From the NCBI RefSeq assembly GCF_019399895.1, contig NC_091867.1, forward strand, positions 310,001 through 374,000: a DNA stretch of 64,000 bases, read 5' to 3'. Below, one piece after another: positions 10,071-23,500 of the stretch. Source of the DNA: Cardiocondyla obscurior (Eukaryota > Arthropoda > Insecta > Hymenoptera > Formicidae). The notes below the pieces were generated by a model, which worked only from the letters and a program-made list of their open reading frames with translations, made no database searches and was not told the DNA's origin. Numbering within the stretch: position 1 is the first letter of the stretch; every line of letters begins with the position of its first letter. The translations under genes were made by a program, and so were the position numbers.

Positions 10071-13000
10071 GCTGAATCTCTCATTGGGAGTACGTGCTAA
10101 AGCGGTTGATCCTATCGTCATCGCGCTATCATTAGAGGCACGCGCTTTTAACTCTCTCGTTGCACGTGATAACTACGTCGTTCATAAAGAACAAAGACGT
10201 ATAGACGAACGAGTATTTTATGAAATATTACATGTGTATTTTCTGAAATGAGAATGCGAGAAACTAAAGCGCGCATTGTTACGTAACGACGTTAATAATG
10301 TATTTTATTTCTATCGCGTGTCAGTCGCGGCGCGTTCTAGTATAGATAACCGTGTAATCCGAATTTATATCGCGTGGAAGAAACATTTCAGGGAGCGGGG
10401 GAGAGAGAGAGAGAACTATGATCCAGAATGGAGAAGCGATTGAAGCTACCACTGATGAATTATCTCGACAGCCGCATCGCGCGGAGCGATACGCGGCAAG
10501 GGGGTGATGGTTTTCATCATTAGTTTACAACAAAGGTTCTCTAGAACGTTGCATGAGCAAAAGCCGCGCGCGTCATCATTCTTCATCCAGTTAGATCGGC
10601 TCTGGGAGGCGTTGACAGGTGAATCGGCCGTAAATTATTATCAATTTCGCCACCGACGATTATTTATAATTGACCCAGATACACGCGCGACATATGTGGA
10701 GCGCATTGTTATTTATGACGCTTATGAGGCGCGCCATAGCGCGATAGTTTAGCGCTGCGCAACACCCTGTATTCTATCACCGCCAGCTGTTTTGGCGATG
10801 CAATTCCGAGATGATTTATCCCACCCGCAGAATTGACCGAGGGATTTTTGCGCGATACGCGTGAAGAGAATCGTGACTCACGATCCGTGAGACTGATATG
10901 CCGTAGATTTTTTTTTTTTTTACCTTTTAACCATTAGATGCTTAAATTTTTGTGAGAACTGCACGTTTCTCATAATTCGTTATAACTTTCAACCTACTCT
11001 GTTAGGGGAGGAAGGCGGAGGACATAGTTATTTCACGTCGTCCGTGGTCTCTTCATGTCGTGGCAAGATACGCCCGGTAGATCTCTGACGGGAGCGGCTA
11101 GTCGAGCGCAGTCATCCCGTCGTAACGAGCACGTCACGCGATTGCCCAACAGTGAAGATACCGAGGCGGAAAGCAGGGTGAAAAATGAGCCTCCGGGTGT
11201 GGCCACAGTGGGTTTCGAACCGTCGTCCGATGCACGAGAGTTCATGATCGATGAACTTCGGCGAATCTCTCGAAAATACGACGGGAAGCTCCCCCCCCCC
11301 CTCTGCGCGCGACAGCGACGCGTTTTATAAAACCGCCGCATCTCTTCTTGATCTTTGACACGCGGCTTTCTCTCGCGCGAGATCTCGCGATCGCGTCGCG
11401 CCGCACGATATCATTTCGAACCACGGCGGTTCTCACTGCGCGGATAATCGTGAACGATGCTTTCATGCAGAAAATACGAAATGGCTGCCGAGTTAGAAAC
11501 TGACTCTATGTGAAATGGTTGAAATAATGATGTAATTTGCGTAGTACATTTGCGCGATCTGAACCAACGGAAAGCGCGGTGTAATATCGATCGTACGCGG
11601 ACGATGGCAATCTAATTTCGAATGGCTATGAAGAGTACGTAAACGCGCTAACGAGGAAATGACACGTGCTTGAAATTACACCGCGCCGGACATAATCCCT
11701 CTTCGTAATTTAATGTTGATATTGCGCATAATAACGCTAACCGCGGATAATCACGATCGAGACAGCGCATAGAAATTTGCCAAACTGCGTGTGTTTGCAC
11801 TGATCATTAGTAATTCGCGTAAACCGTATTTCCAACAGTCGCAGCGTGCATATTGATGCGCGATGAGAAAAATGTCGCCGCGATTTAGCGGCGGGGGGAA
11901 TGTCATAAACCTCCACTTAGCGTTCTAACCGTGCAATTCCATTTTCCCGGTAGCTGCCTCGCCTTCTTTTAGGATCGCTATCAATATTTTAATGCCGATC
12001 GATTTTTATCGCCGCTGCGACCGGTTACTGCTGAATGTTAAAACGGTATCTCGGCGCTGGCACCTTCGGGAAAACGGCTGTGCCGCTGTAAAGACGAGTC
12101 GCTATCTTGTATCTCCGAACACCCGAGCTAAGTAGTCTCGAGCATTTCTCTTCCAGCTGACACCCGCTCGTTCTTCTCCCGGAGACAAGGCGAAGAAAAA
12201 GAATGACAGAGCGGAGGGGACGAGGGAGGGCACGACTGAGCGGCGACGCTTCGTTCGTTCCAGCATTAGGAGCCACCCCCGTGGTAAATTCGATTAACGA
12301 GGAACAGATCCGGCGCTATTGAATCACAATCGCCGCGCTTTGATCTTTGTTACATTCACGACTGCAATTCGATTTCATTTCGGGGCGTACCTCATCCCAC
12401 CGGCCGGCGTAACGGGATGAAAACATCGTGGATATAATTCGAGGACCCGTCGATAATGGCGCCGATGGATCGGACGCGATAAAGGCTCCCCGGGCCGGGG
12501 ATTAAGATACGCGAGCCGTCGATCGACGGATTAAAGGATCACAAAAAGCGTCTCGTGTTACGAGTCGAGTCGGATTAAGCAACGTCGGGGGGGAAGGAGG
12601 TGTGTAAGAGAGGTGCGATCGGGAGAATTTCCTCCGAGTAATTATCGACGGTCGTACGTCTCGTTCGCGGGATATCCTCGCGACGGGAATTGGAGTGGAA
12701 CATGGAGAGACATTTCGCACGACGCGTTATCGCATATCCGACGCCGTTGTCGCGCGCGCTGAAAAATTTCGCGACGTCCCGAATCCCGTTGCAGCCAACG
12801 TCCGCGCCGTGCAATTTATATACATAGCGATTTAATTATCTTCCCACGGTTGTTGCAACGGTCCCCGGGCCCGTGGAAATCTCATTACACGGGAGGCGTT
12901 GAAGAAATGCACGTAGGCGCGTACCCGCGATTTGTCATAGCGCTTTCCGCCGCGCGACGCAAAGTGACTAATGCTGATTAGCTGCCGAGAGATCCGAGTA

Positions 13001-16000
13001 TATCCAATTATGCCGTCGCTCGCGCGTCCAGCCTCTCGTCCGTTCGCGGACTTTAATCCCGCGGAATAATTTGCTTCCGCGCTGTCAGTCATGCGCCGTC
13101 AGCGAAACAGGCACCGAGCCCGCACACGTCGGTCCGGCTAAAAGTGCGTTCGCGCTAACGATTTCTTACCTCTTTAATTCTTTTTTAAGCCGCGTGCCGA
13201 AACGATGCCTTCATGCCGCTGACAATTCGCGTGAGAAAAATAAAAAAAAAAATAAATTAATAAAAAAAGAAAATTGAAAAAACGCAATATGCGCCCGCGA
13301 GTCTTGCGTGATTTTTGGCCGAGAAACGACGAATCAATTAATCCGCCAACCGATCCGTTAAATGATTTCGCCGCGGTCGAATCGATTCGTCGAGACGTCC
13401 GCCGGCGCCTTTTATCGTCCCGGAAGAAATCGCGTAATCATCGCGCGTCAGCGTATCCTTGGCGGGATCGGTCTCGCCGACCGAGCCACGGATATCCAAG
13501 CGATCCCTATTGTACTTCTCGCGCGACGAAGATAAAGCTGACTTATTGTCGGATGAATCTTGATATACAATACGACGAAACGCCGGCTCGCCGTTATAAC
13601 GCTCTCCTTTTCCCCGCGCGGGACTTTTGTGCCGATTTATCAAACGGACGGCGGACAATGATACGTTAAGGAGTAATTATATAATAATTACAGATTGCAT
13701 GCCAATAAATTAGAGGCGGTGGAGAAATCTAACACCTCATCATTAACTTATCGGGGAGCCCAGAGTCAATTGCAGCAACGAGACCAGTCGTGCGTTACAT
13801 CGGCCAGAACTCTCACTTCGAATGTCTAGCTCGGCTTCGCGATTCCCTCGTTCGCCCGACTCTTCTTGAAGCCTTATTATAACGTGCTTCTTTCGCGGCG
13901 CAACGGTACTTCCACCACACGACGATGATAATATTATCAAGCGGGCCGTGCCGTCGGACGTGCAAATTATATATTGTTGGGCCTAACGATGCCCGCACGG
14001 GCAGCTCTTCGTTCGCTCTCGGCCGCATTTCGCGGCGGTGCATCCCGCGCATTAGGGCGGATCGCGCTTTCTAATCCGCGTTCGACATCGCGGCCGAACG
14101 ACTCGGCAACCCGTTGTTTGATCGTCAGCAAAAGCAATCGCAGTCCTGATCTCGCGTCTCTTTGACTGCTCGAACTTGCTACACAAAGAGACCGCGACCG
14201 CACTTTCTCTCAGAGATCGGCCGGTTTTACGAATTTTTTTCCTGCCACCGAGTTCTCGTGATCACTCAAGCGCAATTATTTAATTGACTTTACCATTAAT
14301 TTAACGACGGATGTTGTCGAAAGAAAATTTGACCTGCGGCCGTTTAGCTGATTTGACAATTGACAATTGCGCTCTTGAATACAATCTATCCTAGTCTACC
14401 GGGAACATTGACACCTTTCCTCTCACGGCGGCTCGTCCGTTCCGCCGTGTTTCTCGAGCATTGTGTCTCTTCGCGATCTCCGCGACGTTATGCGCCGGAC
14501 AATAATCGCCGATGTCAGAAGAGAAAGAGAGAGAGAAAAAAACGATAAGGCCCTTAGTCGTCGATGCTGCGCTCCGGACAATGAACGATCGCCGCACGAT
14601 GGATCGCCTTTTAATTCCTTACTCCCGCAGCCCTTTTTTCGCGAATGTCGACTTGCTAGCCGGCGTCGATCAAATGGAGCGTGAAACCATAGCGTGCCCT
14701 GTTCTCCACGAATTGCTTCGACCCGTTGATCTCTTACCGTCTGCCGTGCATCTTTTTCGATTTCGCGACGACACGCGAATAGGCGCTATCGCGAGAAAAA
14801 GAGAGAAAAAAAAAAATGCGATCATCGTCATTGTGCGAGTATGTAGCGAAAAGCGATGTTTCGAAAGTACCGTATCGAACACGCTTCCGAAGTGTTTTAT
14901 CTTTTAAAAATGTTCCTTGAGGGAAAATTTGTATTCTTTGACGTAGCCGTAGTTACTTCTTTCTCAATTTGTAGTCAATTTTAGCATGAATGAAAATGTC
15001 GAGGTATCGATAGCTTTAGAACAGGGTAATTGAAAACGGGAAGCCTTGCACGAATTAAACTTGGCATGATACGCTTTGTGCTAGCTCAGTCGGGCAAATT
15101 CAGAGAGTGCAAAGGGTAAAGTTATATATCGACAGGATATACGAGACTTTGGCCTCTCGCGATGGACATACCGAGTAAAATGGAAACCACATGAATGTAT
15201 ATGATCAGAAATACGAAGACCTTCAGCGATCTCTTATACATTGGGAATTTCGATACAAATTGTAATACGATTCGAAACGACGAATATGCGTCTTTAAAAT
15301 CAAATACGGACTCTCGTTCAAATATGAGAGCCTTTTAATTCTGCGTCATTTTATACTCGGTTTACAACATTTCCTTTCACAATTTTTTTTTTTTTTTTTT
15401 ACCCCTGACAGTTGCTGTACAAAATGCAAAGTATAATATTTTACAAACCGCTCTTTCATTTCGAGTTTATCTGTACCATATTTTTATTTAACATGAAAAT
15501 TGGGATTTTCCACGCTTATCAGTCATTTCTATAGAATTGGCTCGTTTCATTAGTGTTAATTTTGCCATATATATTTGCAGACCAATCACGGGATAACCCA
15601 AAATAATTTCACTGTTAAGTCATCCGCAAATATCGTTATTTAAAGTTTTAGTGAAAACGTGTACCTACTGTGAGATCTGCTTTGAAGTAATTAATGAAAC
15701 AATTGCACTTTTAATTAATTAAGAAAGATTATTCGTATTCCCAACTTATAATATGGGTCAAGAATATTACTCGAGAACGGGGAGGGAAATGTTATTTCAA
15801 TGAAGAAGTATATGTATATAAATATTATTAATTTATGGATATTATTTCAACATTGTAATAATTTTATGCTTTGATGAAATTCCTTTGAGGAAAACAAATA
15901 ATAAACTTAATGAATTTCTTGCTTTTTTTCTTTATTTTTCAAAGCAACGCAATATTTTTCTAGTAATTGAAGCGAATGCATTATCAATTTACATAAGACA

Positions 16001-18479
16001 AGTACTAATTGCTTTTTTTTATTTAATTAATAAAATCTTTACTAATTCCTATAGTCTTACGTACAATACAGATCTCGTTATCATATTAAATTAATTAATA
16101 ATTCTGCTTTGTGTCCTGTTTTATGTATAATTACGCACATCGCGTTAATATTCGTATGACAAGATTATATTAAAGTGGAAGTAAATATACCATAATCGGT
16201 TTTGCGTATCTGTGTACAAAAGGACGCATAAATTATTAAATACAAAGGAACTGAATACACTATTAAATATCTCTAATAATTTCGCGTTTAATAAACCGTA
16301 GCAGCTTCTATACGATCAATTATCCACGTAGCTCTGAAAATTTATTGTTGACGATTCCCATAAAACCCACATAAAATACCTACGTGTTATAAATATTCCG
16401 AGCTGAGAAGGGGAGGAGATTTTTTTTTCTCGTCCGCAACTTGCTCGCTCAATCGCCGATACTATCAGCCTACATAATGTGCGGTATAATAAAACGCTGA
16501 GTACTGGACCCTTGTTGATCGCATAAATAGCGTTATACCGGAAATGCCGATTGGCGTCATCGGGTCGCGCAAACCGTTAAAAGTGCCGGTCACGTAAAGA
16601 TACTGAGGGAGGAACGCCAATACTCTCTTTTTAAGAAACTTCGCCGCGAAAGTAACGAGTATATGCGGCGGTGAGGCTTTCCGCCACGAAAAACGTCTGC
16701 AATCGGGTGGAAGCGGACCATTTAGAATCGCTTGACTAGTTTATATTCAAGAGTTCCGTTAATTCGTCGCGCTACTACTACTGCCGCTGCAAGACGACGC
16801 TAGGGGCTTCGGATTATCCAGTGGAGTTGGAGCGCGTTAGCGCCGCCGTTGCGGCATAAAGTTGGTAATCCGGACGTGGCGTAAACTAAATGCATAAGTA
16901 AATCCGATACTTTGCCGCGCCGTTCTCGCCGGGTGGAGGTAAGAGCAATGGATCAACCGGTGGAAGAAGAGGCACGCATACCAATGCATTGTGCATCGTG
17001 AAAACGTATCAGTAATAAAAAATAGATGTTTGATGTTATCGTAAAAAAACAAGTTGGCGAAAATCAATTTCCTGATATATCTTTATAATAATTGTCTATC
17101 AAAAAAAAAAAAAAAATTTTGTTTCAATGAAACGTCCGTACATTTTGAGAGTGCCATCAGGATTGCGTTCGGAAACGATAAAAAACGTCATAGCAGTTTT
17201 TCTCCCACCCCAATTTTGATAAATTTCCACCTGAATTTGTTCAAGTGGCAGTAATGTGATTAGTGTTAAATAATAGCAGCTCTAGATTTTATTACGTTAA
17301 GGCAAAGACATTTTTAAAGACATCGCCAAATTTTTACGTAAGTATACTTCTACAATTAATGGAACGAGAGATTATACTCGAAGTATTAAAAAAGTGGACA
17401 TTAAATTCTAAATATTTGAAAGTAAGAGAGAAATTTGTTCTCGTACATACGTACACGATGACGTGCACGAGCGAGCCCGGTCGCTGCCAGAGTTATAATT
17501 TCGCCATTCCACAGCGATAGCTACTTTTCAACGATCGCCGCCGTCGTCTTTTATGCGCTTGGAAGCGTTCTGAGACGATGGCGTTACAAGATGATCTTGT
17601 AGGAAAATGCGAGTCGCGGTGGAAGCGAAAGCGAGCGAGAGAGACATGAAATACGACAGTGGAAAATCAGGAGGCACTTCGCGACGCTCTTTAAGTCTCC
17701 TTTCGGATTAACGTCGATGACGTTAAAGTGGCTTTAATCACTTGCTAAGCACGTACTTTATTTAGCGCGGTTGTTTCACGAAAGTGCGAGAACGCGGAAT
17801 AAAGTAGGGTGCGATATCGCGGAGAAAAGAATCGCGCGGTGATTAAATTACCCAATAAAATTTCATTTTAATGCGGGAATGTATTCGGGATGTGGCAACG
17901 ATTCTTAAATCGCGTATTATGAATCACGGTAAGGCTGCGCTGTACGCAGCGATGCGTGCAAATAAATATATTCGCTGGACTTAACAGAAATCAAGCCGTA
18001 ATTGCGAAATAAACAATTTGATAACTATTAAAATAAAATATATAAAGTAACAAGCGTAATAATATAAACGATGTATTAAACGAGTGTTAATTGTACGACA
18101 CTCGTGACATATGGCTATAATATTTTGATTAGCGTTAAACCGGGCTAACGAGAGGATCGGCCGTTATCGCGATTAATACCGCTCTAACGATTAATTTCGG
18201 CCACGGTAAATGTTTCGAAATTTCCGTATAATTAGCCTTTTTCGTAAAAGTGTAATTTATGTATGGATAAAACTGCGCTTTTCTCCGCAAAACGGACACC
18301 GACCTCGCTTATTTAGCATGCTTTTGTTGCGGCGTGTTGCACAATCTCATCTGGAAAGCACTATAGCCGCAGAATGGTCTGTGATGTGTTTTTAATTAAA
18401 CGTCTATTTAATTAAACCATTTAATTAAGGCCTCATAAATATCGACTGCTCAACAATAACGTCGATGCTTTTTACTCTT

Positions 18480-18484
<5 letters not shown>

Positions 18485-18510
<26 letters not shown>
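18485..18510. repeat. (CT)n microsatellite
   Basis: Uninterrupted CT dinucleotide run within a longer pyrimidine tract (about 18471-18530), about 190 bp upstream of the retrotransposon insertion. Confidence 0.9.
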
Positions 18511-18514
<4 letters not shown>

Positions 18515-18696
18515 CTCTCTTGTTTTTAGAATTTTAAACGCTAATTAGAAACGCCATTAACCGATTGCTAAAATAACTGTAATAATTTTTATTTTATTTT
18601 TATTGCGTTCGCCGAAAAAGTAAAAGCGCTCGTCCGCGTTAAAAACGTCAACGAAAAAGCAAGCTAATTATTTTTTTTTTAACCTTAAATTTATTA

Positions 18697-18708
18697 CACT
18701 TCGAAGAG
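18697..18708. repeat. Left target-site duplication
   Basis: CACTTCGAAGAG at 18697-18708 is repeated exactly at 24455-24466. The two copies flank the element directly, as expected for target-primed insertion. The preceding A is also shared, but cannot be told apart from the poly(A) tail at the right end. Confidence 0.95.
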
Positions 18709-18876
18709 GGACTTCCGGTTAAGCGGCGCTAAGGTATACACGTGCGCGATTTTTCTTACAAGTGTAAATTTAAAGAAAAAGTTAATAAAAGTGTAAATTA
18801 ATATATAATCGAGGGGGAAAAAAGATCTCTCATCACGAAGGAGAAGAAACAAGAAGACAAACCTCCGCCTCAGGCG
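18709..18876 (+). other. Retrotransposon 5' leader
   Basis: This leader of about 170 bp begins GGACTTCCGGTTAAGCGGCG and becomes A/T-rich. The ORF1 frame is already open from 18802, after a TAA at 18799-18801, but contains no ATG here. Elements of this type are normally transcribed from an internal promoter at the extreme 5' end; I cannot identify its motifs. Confidence 0.6.
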
Positions 18877-20541
18877 GTGGGGCAACATCCTAACGAAAGA
18901 GACAAATGGGAGGTTAGGTCTAAGATCACAAACCAAAACCGGATTTCCAAGAAAAACGTTCAAACTATCCATAAAAGTATTCACAATGCGGGGATTGATG
19001 GTATAATCGTATCATCTACTCAAAATAATGAATTAATTATACTAGAAGAAGCCCATAGAAAAGTCCTTGAAAATATGGGGAAAAGAAGGAGACAAAATCA
19101 AGACAAAGGACTAAAGGAGAGACAAGGAGACGAAGAAGAAATGGAATCGTCAGAGGAAACAGCAGACCGAAAGGAAACGCAAAAAGAAGAGGAAACAATC
19201 TCTGCCAACAAGACAAAAGACAACTCTCAAGCTGTGGACATAGTGAACAATTCAACCAGTGCTAGATCAGAAGTGAATAAAGAATATGTTATTTTAAAAA
19301 ATAAAAAGCCGACGTTAGTAAAAGACATTAAGGAACTAGGTTTAAGCACGAAAGCGAACAAAACTAGATTCGAATATCCGCATAGGGGTGATTTTGTCGT
19401 CTCAGCCAGCCTGTGCGACGAGAGCTGCACCTCTCGCGGACAAGCAAACTTTCTAAAAATAGTTAATGCAATCGCGAAAACGAATTATAAACCGTCCAAG
19501 ATAATCAAAACCGGATTTAAAACGGTCGATTTATTTTTTAACAATATGGAAAGCGCGAACAAAATATTACGTGACACTAAGATAAGCTCAACTCTAAAAT
19601 GTGCAATCCTAAATAGAAATGTAACGTCTCGGGGTGTTATCGCTGACTGGGACGACAATATTATGAACTTAGGAGAGGTTATAGATTATAAGGAAAACAT
19701 AGTCAGCCTAGAGAGAATGATAAGAAATAGATATAACGTAACCGAAAAAAGGTTCTTCCCAACCAAAACTAATAACATTTTAATAACATTTAAAGGTAAG
19801 ACAATTCCGGATAGCATCAGCCTATACGGAGGTTTAGTTAAACTGAAAGTAAGAACCTATATTCCGATGGTCAGACAATGTTTTAATTGTTATCGGTTTG
19901 GCCATACCAAGGCGCTGTGCAAAACCAAAAATAAGTTATGTATAGTATGTGGAGATTCATTCCATGGACATTGCGACCGAACTGCGAAATGCATTAATTG
20001 CCACAAGGAACACAAGGCAAATAGTAAGAGCTGCGAACACTACAATTTTAACAGGGAAGTAACTAAACTAAGCGTCATAAATGGCATCTCAATATACGAA
20101 GCTAAGAGCATAATTAAAGATAGGGGAAATAAAGCGCACACTATTCCCAATGTGTGGAACAACCCGGAAGAATGGCCTAGATTAAATGAAAGGAATCGAA
20201 ACACAGGTGTAGCTTTAAACAATCAGAGAACCTCAACTAGGAAAGAGAATGACAGTGATTACACTAATTTTAAAATCTTTGTACAGAGGACCAGCGAATA
20301 TGTCAATAAGATAGATATAAATAAAGAACAAGAAGACGACTTAAGAAAATTACTCAATATGTTAATTAATAAACTTAAGGATATTCCAAAGAACCAAGAC
20401 CCCATTAACAATCAAGTATCCAACAACTATAAGATTAAACAATATAAAATTAAGGAAAATAAAAACACTACAAACTCAAGTAATAGGGTTACAGATATCC
20501 TATATGAGTCAACTGATGATGAGGACAATGATTTTTATTAA
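18877..20541 (+). CDS. Retrotransposon ORF1: gag-like nucleic-acid-binding protein
   Basis: ORF1 proteins of I-type elements coat the element RNA and take part in target-primed reverse transcription. The given start is a GTG and is provisional. The frame is open from 18802, and the first in-frame ATG is at 19075 (residue 67 from the GTG). The upstream segment still reads like protein (NERDKWEVRSK...), so either a non-AUG codon starts it, the ATG was lost, or translation begins at 19075. Residues about 65-125 are highly charged (KRRRQNQDKG, EEEMESSEE). Residues about 160-330 resemble the RRM-like/pre-zinc region of insect gag-like proteins. Zinc knuckles lie at residues 335-386: CFNCYRFGHTKALC is a perfect CX2CX4HX4C, followed by CIVC...HGHC and CINCHKEH...C. 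The C-terminus is Asn/Lys-rich and ends in an acidic tail. The last 38 bp overlap ORF2. Confidence 0.88.
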   Translation: MGQHPNERDKWEVRSKITNQNRISKKNVQTIHKSIHNAGIDGIIVSSTQNNELIILEEAHRKVLENMGKRRRQNQDKGLKERQGDEEEMESSEETADRKETQKEEETISANKTKDNSQAVDIVNNSTSARSEVNKEYVILKNKKPTLVKDIKELGLSTKANKTRFEYPHRGDFVVSASLCDESCTSRGQANFLKIVNAIAKTNYKPSKIIKTGFKTVDLFFNNMESANKILRDTKISSTLKCAILNRNVTSRGVIADWDDNIMNLGEVIDYKENIVSLERMIRNRYNVTEKRFFPTKTNNILITFKGKTIPDSISLYGGLVKLKVRTYIPMVRQCFNCYRFGHTKALCKTKNKLCIVCGDSFHGHCDRTAKCINCHKEHKANSKSCEHYNFNREVTKLSVINGISIYEAKSIIKDRGNKAHTIPNVWNNPEEWPRLNERNRNTGVALNNQRTSTRKENDSDYTNFKIFVQRTSEYVNKIDINKEQEDDLRKLLNMLINKLKDIPKNQDPINNQVSNNYKIKQYKIKENKNTTNSSNRVTDILYESTDDEDNDFY

Positions 20542-23500
20542 TTGGAACTCTAGAGGACTAAGAGGTAAAAAACCAGAATTAGAAAATACAATAAACGACT
20601 TTGACTTGATTTGCATTACAGAAACCAAACTCAAACCTTCTGACCGTATGAAATTTGCAGGCTACCATTGCATTAGGAGCGATAGAATTACCTACAACAA
20701 CTATGCCTCAGGCGGCGTCCTGGCATGCATAAAAAGGGGAATTAAATATGAGAAATTAAACAATTTATACCTACCACAAAGAGTTGAAGGCATTGGAGTT
20801 AAGCTACATCTATATAAAGGACCAATTAATTTCATTATAATATATAGGAGTCCATACGGTGGAAATAAAATTGACCACAATCAATGGGATAGAATGCTTA
20901 AACAATTTAACGGCAAGAATACAATATTACTAGGAGACTTCAACGCTCATAACCACATCTGGAATTGCTCATCTACTAATGAAAATGGCTCCACACTACT
21001 CGAGGTGTGCACGGATAACGATCTCCACATTATTAATTACGATACGCAAACTCGTTTTGGTGAACACAATCAATCTCCGTCTAATATCGACCTTGCGTTT
21101 GCTACAACTGACATAATTTGCGACATCTCGTATGATCAACTAGAAGAGACCTGGGGTTTAGATCATCATCCTGTGAGATTCCAAATTCAGGACTCAATTA
21201 AGACATACAACAAAACTACCAATAGGATCAGTAACAAGAACACAATATGGTCTTTATATAAAGAAATTATGACAGATAACATTGAATTTGTCAAAGAAAA
21301 AGTCTCAGAAACAGAATGTATAACAACTAAGTATAACCTATTAGTGAACGTGATGAAGGTCGCTGTCCAGAACGCAACTCCAGGAAAAAAAAATCATAAA
21401 AATAACTCTATGAAGAATAATAATAATAACGATAGAAAAATAAATTATTTACACAGAAACAATCCCAAATCATGGTGGGACTCTGAATGCGAGGACGCTT
21501 TAAAAACACGACAAGAAGCTTTAAAGAAATTTAAAGAGACAAGAAACATCAACGATTTTGTTACTTTTAAAAGAACTCGAGCAGAAGCCAGAAAAATTAT
21601 AAACAAAAAGAAAAAAGATGACTTCATTAATTTTATTCAAGGAATAAACAGATTTACCAGCTTAAAATACGTTTGGAATAAAATAGCCACACTGAAACAC
21701 TCATGCAAAACAATTAATTGGAACAAATGGCAAAATAAATCCAGAAAAGAAGTAATAATCAAAACAATGGAGGAGATTTGTCCGATGTGGACTCAAGAAA
21801 AAAAGATCCTTACAGAAATACAGGAGGAGAATGATCTTAACAAAGATTTCACCTTAGATGAACTTAAAAGAGCAATAAGAAACATTAGAAAAAACTCTTC
21901 ACCCGGAATAGATAACATTGAGTATATCATGCTTCAACTATTACCTGAGGAATATTGGACCATTATATTAGATTTATTCAACAAGTTTTTCAATCTAAAC
22001 ATGACACCTAATGATTGGAGTAACTATCAAGTGATATTCATTGACAAAACAGGAAAAGATAGAGTTAGACCCATTGCGCTATCGTCATGCTTTGGCAAAC
22101 TATATGAAAGACTTATAAATGAAAGAGTGAACTGGTGGGCTGAAAATTTTAACATATACAACAAAAATCAAAACGGATTCAGAAGGGGCAAATCATGTTT
22201 GGAAAACCTAACTAAATTAGTATGCAATATAAAAACAGCATTCAACAAGAATCAAACTACATTGGCTGGCTTCCTTGACATCTCGAGTGCCTACGATAAT
22301 GTTCTGTACGGAGTACTAATTAAAAAACTTATAGACTACAGATGTCCTGAAAAACTAATTAACGCAATAAGTGTTTGGATGCACTCCAGAAACGTAACCT
22401 TTATTATTGATGAAGAGACGACAGTAAAACGTACGATACACAAAGGTCTTCCTCAAGGTGCAGTGCTAAGCCCAATATTATACAATATATACACCACGGA
22501 CATTACTAGAGATCTACCCAGTAATATAAAACACGCTCAATTCGCAGATGATATCGCAATCTGGTGCTATGACTCCGATCCGATGCTAAGGAAAATTAAC
22601 ATTGAAAAAACAATTGATATCCTAAACAAAGAATTGAACAACATAGGTCTAAATCTACAATCAAACAAAACAAATTTAATAGAATTTCATAGAGAATCAC
22701 GCTGCCAAAAAAACAAAACCACGATCAGATGCATCAATGATCAGCTGACTCTTAAAAAGGAAGCCAAGTTCCTAGGAATAACTTTCGATTGCTGCCTCAA
22801 CTTTAATAATCAATGCAATAAAATAAAAGAAAAAGCAAACAAAATAAATGGTCTTTTCAGGTTTCTCAACAAGATTTCACGGGGGATAGAAGTTAATACT
22901 GCTTTAATGCTCTACAAAAGCTTAATGAGAGCTCTAATTGATTACGGCTCCTTTATTTTTACACCTAATAACAATAGCAGAAATAGAATGATGTTAGAGA
23001 AGATACAATACGCAGGAATAAGGTCAGCTCTAGGGTATAGAAATTCAACTCCTACGAATGTCATAATTGCTGAAGCGAAAGTTACATCTATTAAAGAAAG
23101 AGCTAAAATGCTTGCCAAGAATTTTATCATCAAAAACATATCACAAGGTGATTCTAATCTGGTAAAAGAAATAGCGGAAGGAGCCTATGCTGAAACCACA
23201 AGAAACCTATCAACTCCATGGAGGAAAAGTTCTATTTTGACTGAAATATTCTTGAAATGTGATAAATATAGAAACATTCTCTCAACTTACGGAGGATGCC
23301 CCATATTTTATATAAGATACTGGGATGCTACTGAGTCGTTGAACATTGACTGTGATATCGCAAGAACACACATGAACAATACTAGAACACCCGACATCAA
23401 CATAATAATAGAAGAAATCAAAAGAAACTACAACCTAGAAGAAGACTGTATCATGATCTACACGGACGGATCTAGAAAAGAGAACAAGATCTCTACAGGC

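Larger units (their letters stand above)
5866..18695. other. Long non-coding region, no gene recognised
   Basis: Almost 13 kb of mixed-composition, CpG-rich sequence without any frame resembling a known protein. Open frames of 60-130 codons occur on both strands (for example around 11050-11340, 13270-13670 and 14510-14910), but they overlap antisense frames, are Arg/Ser-rich and show no domain motif. CT microsatellites and homopolymer runs are scattered through it (for example T-run about 15380-15400, A-run 17101-17116, C-run about 11290-11302). It may be intron of the cadherin gene found further right, but no exon ties it to that gene. Confidence 0.5.

Noticed and set aside
11200..11240. TTCGAAA word resembling a tRNA T-loop
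   Set aside because: Flanking bases do not form a T-stem and no acceptor or anticodon stem could be found.
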